From: Sphingomonas sp.
GTDB taxonomy: Bacteria; Pseudomonadota; Alphaproteobacteria; Sphingomonadales; Sphingomonadaceae
Length of the DNA: 6,318 nucleotides
Assembly (NCBI GenBank): GCA_019747165.1
Contig: JAIERC010000463.1
Location: 1 to 6,318 of the forward strand
Direction of reading: 5' to 3'
Part shown: in pieces, positions 4,567 to 6,318 of the stretch
Layout of the letters: each line of letters begins with the position of its first letter
Position numbering within the stretch: the first letter of the stretch is position 1
Translations under genes and position numbers: made by a program
Notes under the pieces: generated by a model
Databases searched by the model: none
What the model was told of the DNA's origin: nothing
Seen by the model: only the letters and a program-made list of their open reading frames with translations

Positions 4567-5448
4567 TTGGCCAGCCAGCCGCTCAGTCCCCCCTTGAGTT
4601 TTCAGGCCATGATCCTGACGCTCCACCGCTATTGGAGCGATCATGGCTGCCTGATTCTTCAGCCTTACGACATGGAGATGGGGGCGGGCACCTTTCATAC
4701 CGCGACGACGTTGCGCGCGCTTGGGCCCGATGCGTGGAACGCGGCGTTCGTCCAGCCCTGCCGCCGCCCGACCGATGGCCGCTATGGCGAGAACCCCAAC
4801 CGGCTCCAGCATTATTACCAATATCAGGTGATCCTGAAGCCAAGTCCGCCCAACCTGCAGGAGCTGTATCTCGGCTCGCTAAAGGCGATCGGCATCGACA
4901 TGCTCACGCACGACATCCGCTTCGTTGAGGATGATTGGGAAAGCCCCACCTTGGGCGCCTGGGGGCTGGGCTGGGAGGTCTGGTGCGACGGCATGGAGGT
5001 GACGCAGTTCACCTATTTCCAGCAGATGGGCGGTTTCGACTGCAAACCCGTCGCGGGCGAGCTGACCTATGGGCTTGAACGCCTCGCGATGTATATCCAG
5101 AACAAGGACAGCATTTACGACCTGGCCTATAACGATGCCGGGGTGAGCTATAGCGACGTGTTCCTGGAAAACGAACGCCAGATGAGTGCGTGGAATTTCG
5201 AGGTGGCCGACACCGATTCACTGGTCGATCAGTTCAAGAAACACACTGCCGAGTGTGAGAACTGCCTGGAAGCAAGACTGCCGATCCCCGCCTATGAACA
5301 GGCGATCAAGGCGAGCCACGTCTTCAACCTGCTGCAAGCACGCGGCGTCATCTCGGTCGCCGAGCGCCAGGCCTATATGGGCCGCGTCCGCGATCTGGCG
5401 AAGGGCGCGTGCGGCGCATGGATGGCAAAAAACGGGTGGGCGGCGTGA
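4567..5448 (+). CDS. glyQ: Glycyl-tRNA synthetase alpha subunit
   Basis: The alpha chain of the bacterial alpha2-beta2 glycyl-tRNA synthetase (EC 6.1.1.14). It holds the class II catalytic core that activates glycine with ATP and charges tRNA-Gly in the cytoplasm. Near-invariant blocks are present: LILQPYDMEMGAGTFH, then RRPTDGRYGENPNRLQHYYQ, FVEDDWESPTLGAWGLGWEV, MEVTQFTYFQQMGG and TYGLERLAMYIQ. No upstream in-frame ATG exists. The first ATG (4609) would cut into the conserved LSFQ-x-MIL opening, so the start must be a non-ATG codon. TTG at 4567, with GAAGG eight bases upstream, gives 293 residues and is preferred; GTG at 4528 would give 306. The stop (TGA 5446-5448) overlaps the glyS start by four bases, so the two subunits are translationally coupled. 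The gene diverges from TraB copy 3. Confidence 0.96.
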   Translation: MASQPLSPPLSFQAMILTLHRYWSDHGCLILQPYDMEMGAGTFHTATTLRALGPDAWNAAFVQPCRRPTDGRYGENPNRLQHYYQYQVILKPSPPNLQELYLGSLKAIGIDMLTHDIRFVEDDWESPTLGAWGLGWEVWCDGMEVTQFTYFQQMGGFDCKPVAGELTYGLERLAMYIQNKDSIYDLAYNDAGVSYSDVFLENERQMSAWNFEVADTDSLVDQFKKHTAECENCLEARLPIPAYEQAIKASHVFNLLQARGVISVAERQAYMGRVRDLAKGACGAWMAKNGWAA

Positions 5449-6318
5449 CCGACTTCCTGCTTGAACTCCGCTCCGAAGAAATCCCCGCGCGCATGCAGGC
5501 GAAGGCGCGCGAGGATTTGGCGAAGCTGTTTGTGGCAGCATTGGCAGCGGCAGGCATTACTGAGGGTGCGTACGATACTTTCTCCACCCCCCGCCGCCTG
5601 ACCCTTATCGCGCGCGATCTGCCGCTTGAAACCGCAGCGGTGTCGGAGGAGATCAAGGGCCCCAAAACCGCCGCCCCTCCACAGGCGCTCGACGGGTTCC
5701 TCCGCAAAACCGGGCTCACCCGCGATCAACTCGTCGAGCGCGACGGCGTCCTCTTCGCCGTCATCGACAAGCCCGGCCGCGCCACCGCCGACGTGCTGGC
5801 CGAAGCGATCCCCAACATCATCCGCGCCTTTCCCTGGCCCAAATCGATGCGCTGGGGCGAAGCGTCGGCCTCGACCGAGAGCCTGAAATGGGTGCGGCCG
5901 CTACAGGGCATCGTCGCGTTGCTCGGCGGCGATGTCATCCCCTGCGCGATCGCCGGCATCGCCAGCGGGCGCGAGACGATGGGCCACCGCTTCCATTCCA
6001 CGGGCGCGATCAGCATCGAGAGCGCGGCGACCTATGCCGATCAGCTCCGCGACGCGCATGTCATCGTCGATCAGGCCGAACGCGCGCAGATCATCGCGCT
6101 CGGCGCGACGATGGCCGCGCGCAAGGCGGGGCTTGAGCTGATCAAGGACGAGGGGCTGCTCATTGAAAATGCCGGCCTCACCGAATGGCCAGTACCGCTG
6201 CTCGGTCGCTTCGACGAAGCGTTCCTCAGCGTTCCCCCCGAAGTGATCCAGCTGACGGCGCGCGTGAACCAGAAATATTTCGTGTGCGCCGATGCGGATG
6301 GGAATTTGGCGAACGCCT
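5445..6318 (+). CDS. glyS: Glycyl-tRNA synthetase beta subunit, N-terminal part
   Basis: The beta chain of the alpha2-beta2 glycyl-tRNA synthetase, which contributes tRNA recognition. It starts with GTG at 5445 in a GTGA overlap with the glyQ stop; the GGGTGGGCGG just upstream can act as its Shine-Dalgarno. About 291 codons are present and the frame is open to the right edge; full-length homologues are near 700 residues, so well over half is missing. The opening MTDFLLELRSEEIPARMQ is the classic GlyS start. Other conserved blocks are STPRRL, FPWPKSMRWG, the GRETMGHRFHS motif, ENAGLTEWPVPLLGRFDEAF, then PPEVI and QKYF. The reading frame was checked base by base and has no frameshift. It is expected to form one operon with glyQ. 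Confidence 0.96.
   Translation, partial: MTDFLLELRSEEIPARMQAKAREDLAKLFVAALAAAGITEGAYDTFSTPRRLTLIARDLPLETAAVSEEIKGPKTAAPPQALDGFLRKTGLTRDQLVERDGVLFAVIDKPGRATADVLAEAIPNIIRAFPWPKSMRWGEASASTESLKWVRPLQGIVALLGGDVIPCAIAGIASGRETMGHRFHSTGAISIESAATYADQLRDAHVIVDQAERAQIIALGATMAARKAGLELIKDEGLLIENAGLTEWPVPLLGRFDEAFLSVPPEVIQLTARVNQKYFVCADADGNLANA

Overview
The window looks like chromosomal DNA of a sphingomonad (Sphingomonas, Sphingopyxis or Sphingobium type alphaproteobacterium). It is GC-rich, its GlyQ and GlyS read like alphaproteobacterial proteins, and the promoter in front of the L25 gene has a TTGCCC-N17-TATAGC layout. The genus is an inference.

Layout. Seven genes read leftward (minus strand). In transcription order they are: a TraB/GumN-family secreted protein (3333-4427); a 71-residue XRE regulator (2978-3193); two small four-helix membrane proteins (2542-3012 and 2103-2519); two more TraB/GumN proteins (1142-2068 secreted, 265-1128 predicted lipoprotein); and the start of rplY, ribosomal protein L25 (1-143, cut by the window edge). 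Divergent from these on the plus strand is the glycyl-tRNA synthetase pair glyQ-glyS (4567 to the right edge), joined by a 4-base stop/start overlap. glyS runs off the window.

The accessory part is 265-4427. The regulator, the two membrane proteins and TraB copies 2 and 1 are closely packed (overlap or gaps of 13-34 bases) and look like one operon. Upstream of the regulator, 3223-3320 holds four copies of a dyad, GTCA-N8-TGAC, with centres 21, 40 and 21 bases apart. This is the most striking signal in the window and is most simply read as an operator array for the XRE protein. The two membrane proteins have the same topology and share a cytoplasmic-loop signature (D-E-x5-N-L), so they appear to be an ancient tandem duplication. 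The three TraB/GumN proteins keep the two GxxH-type motifs and the intervening glutamates of the family but carry different export signals.

Working model (inference): a self-regulated XRE/membrane-protein cassette has become coupled to a local expansion of periplasmic TraB/GumN putative hydrolases. No function is proven for any of these accessory genes. The housekeeping genes at the two ends (rplY, glyQS) are confident calls.
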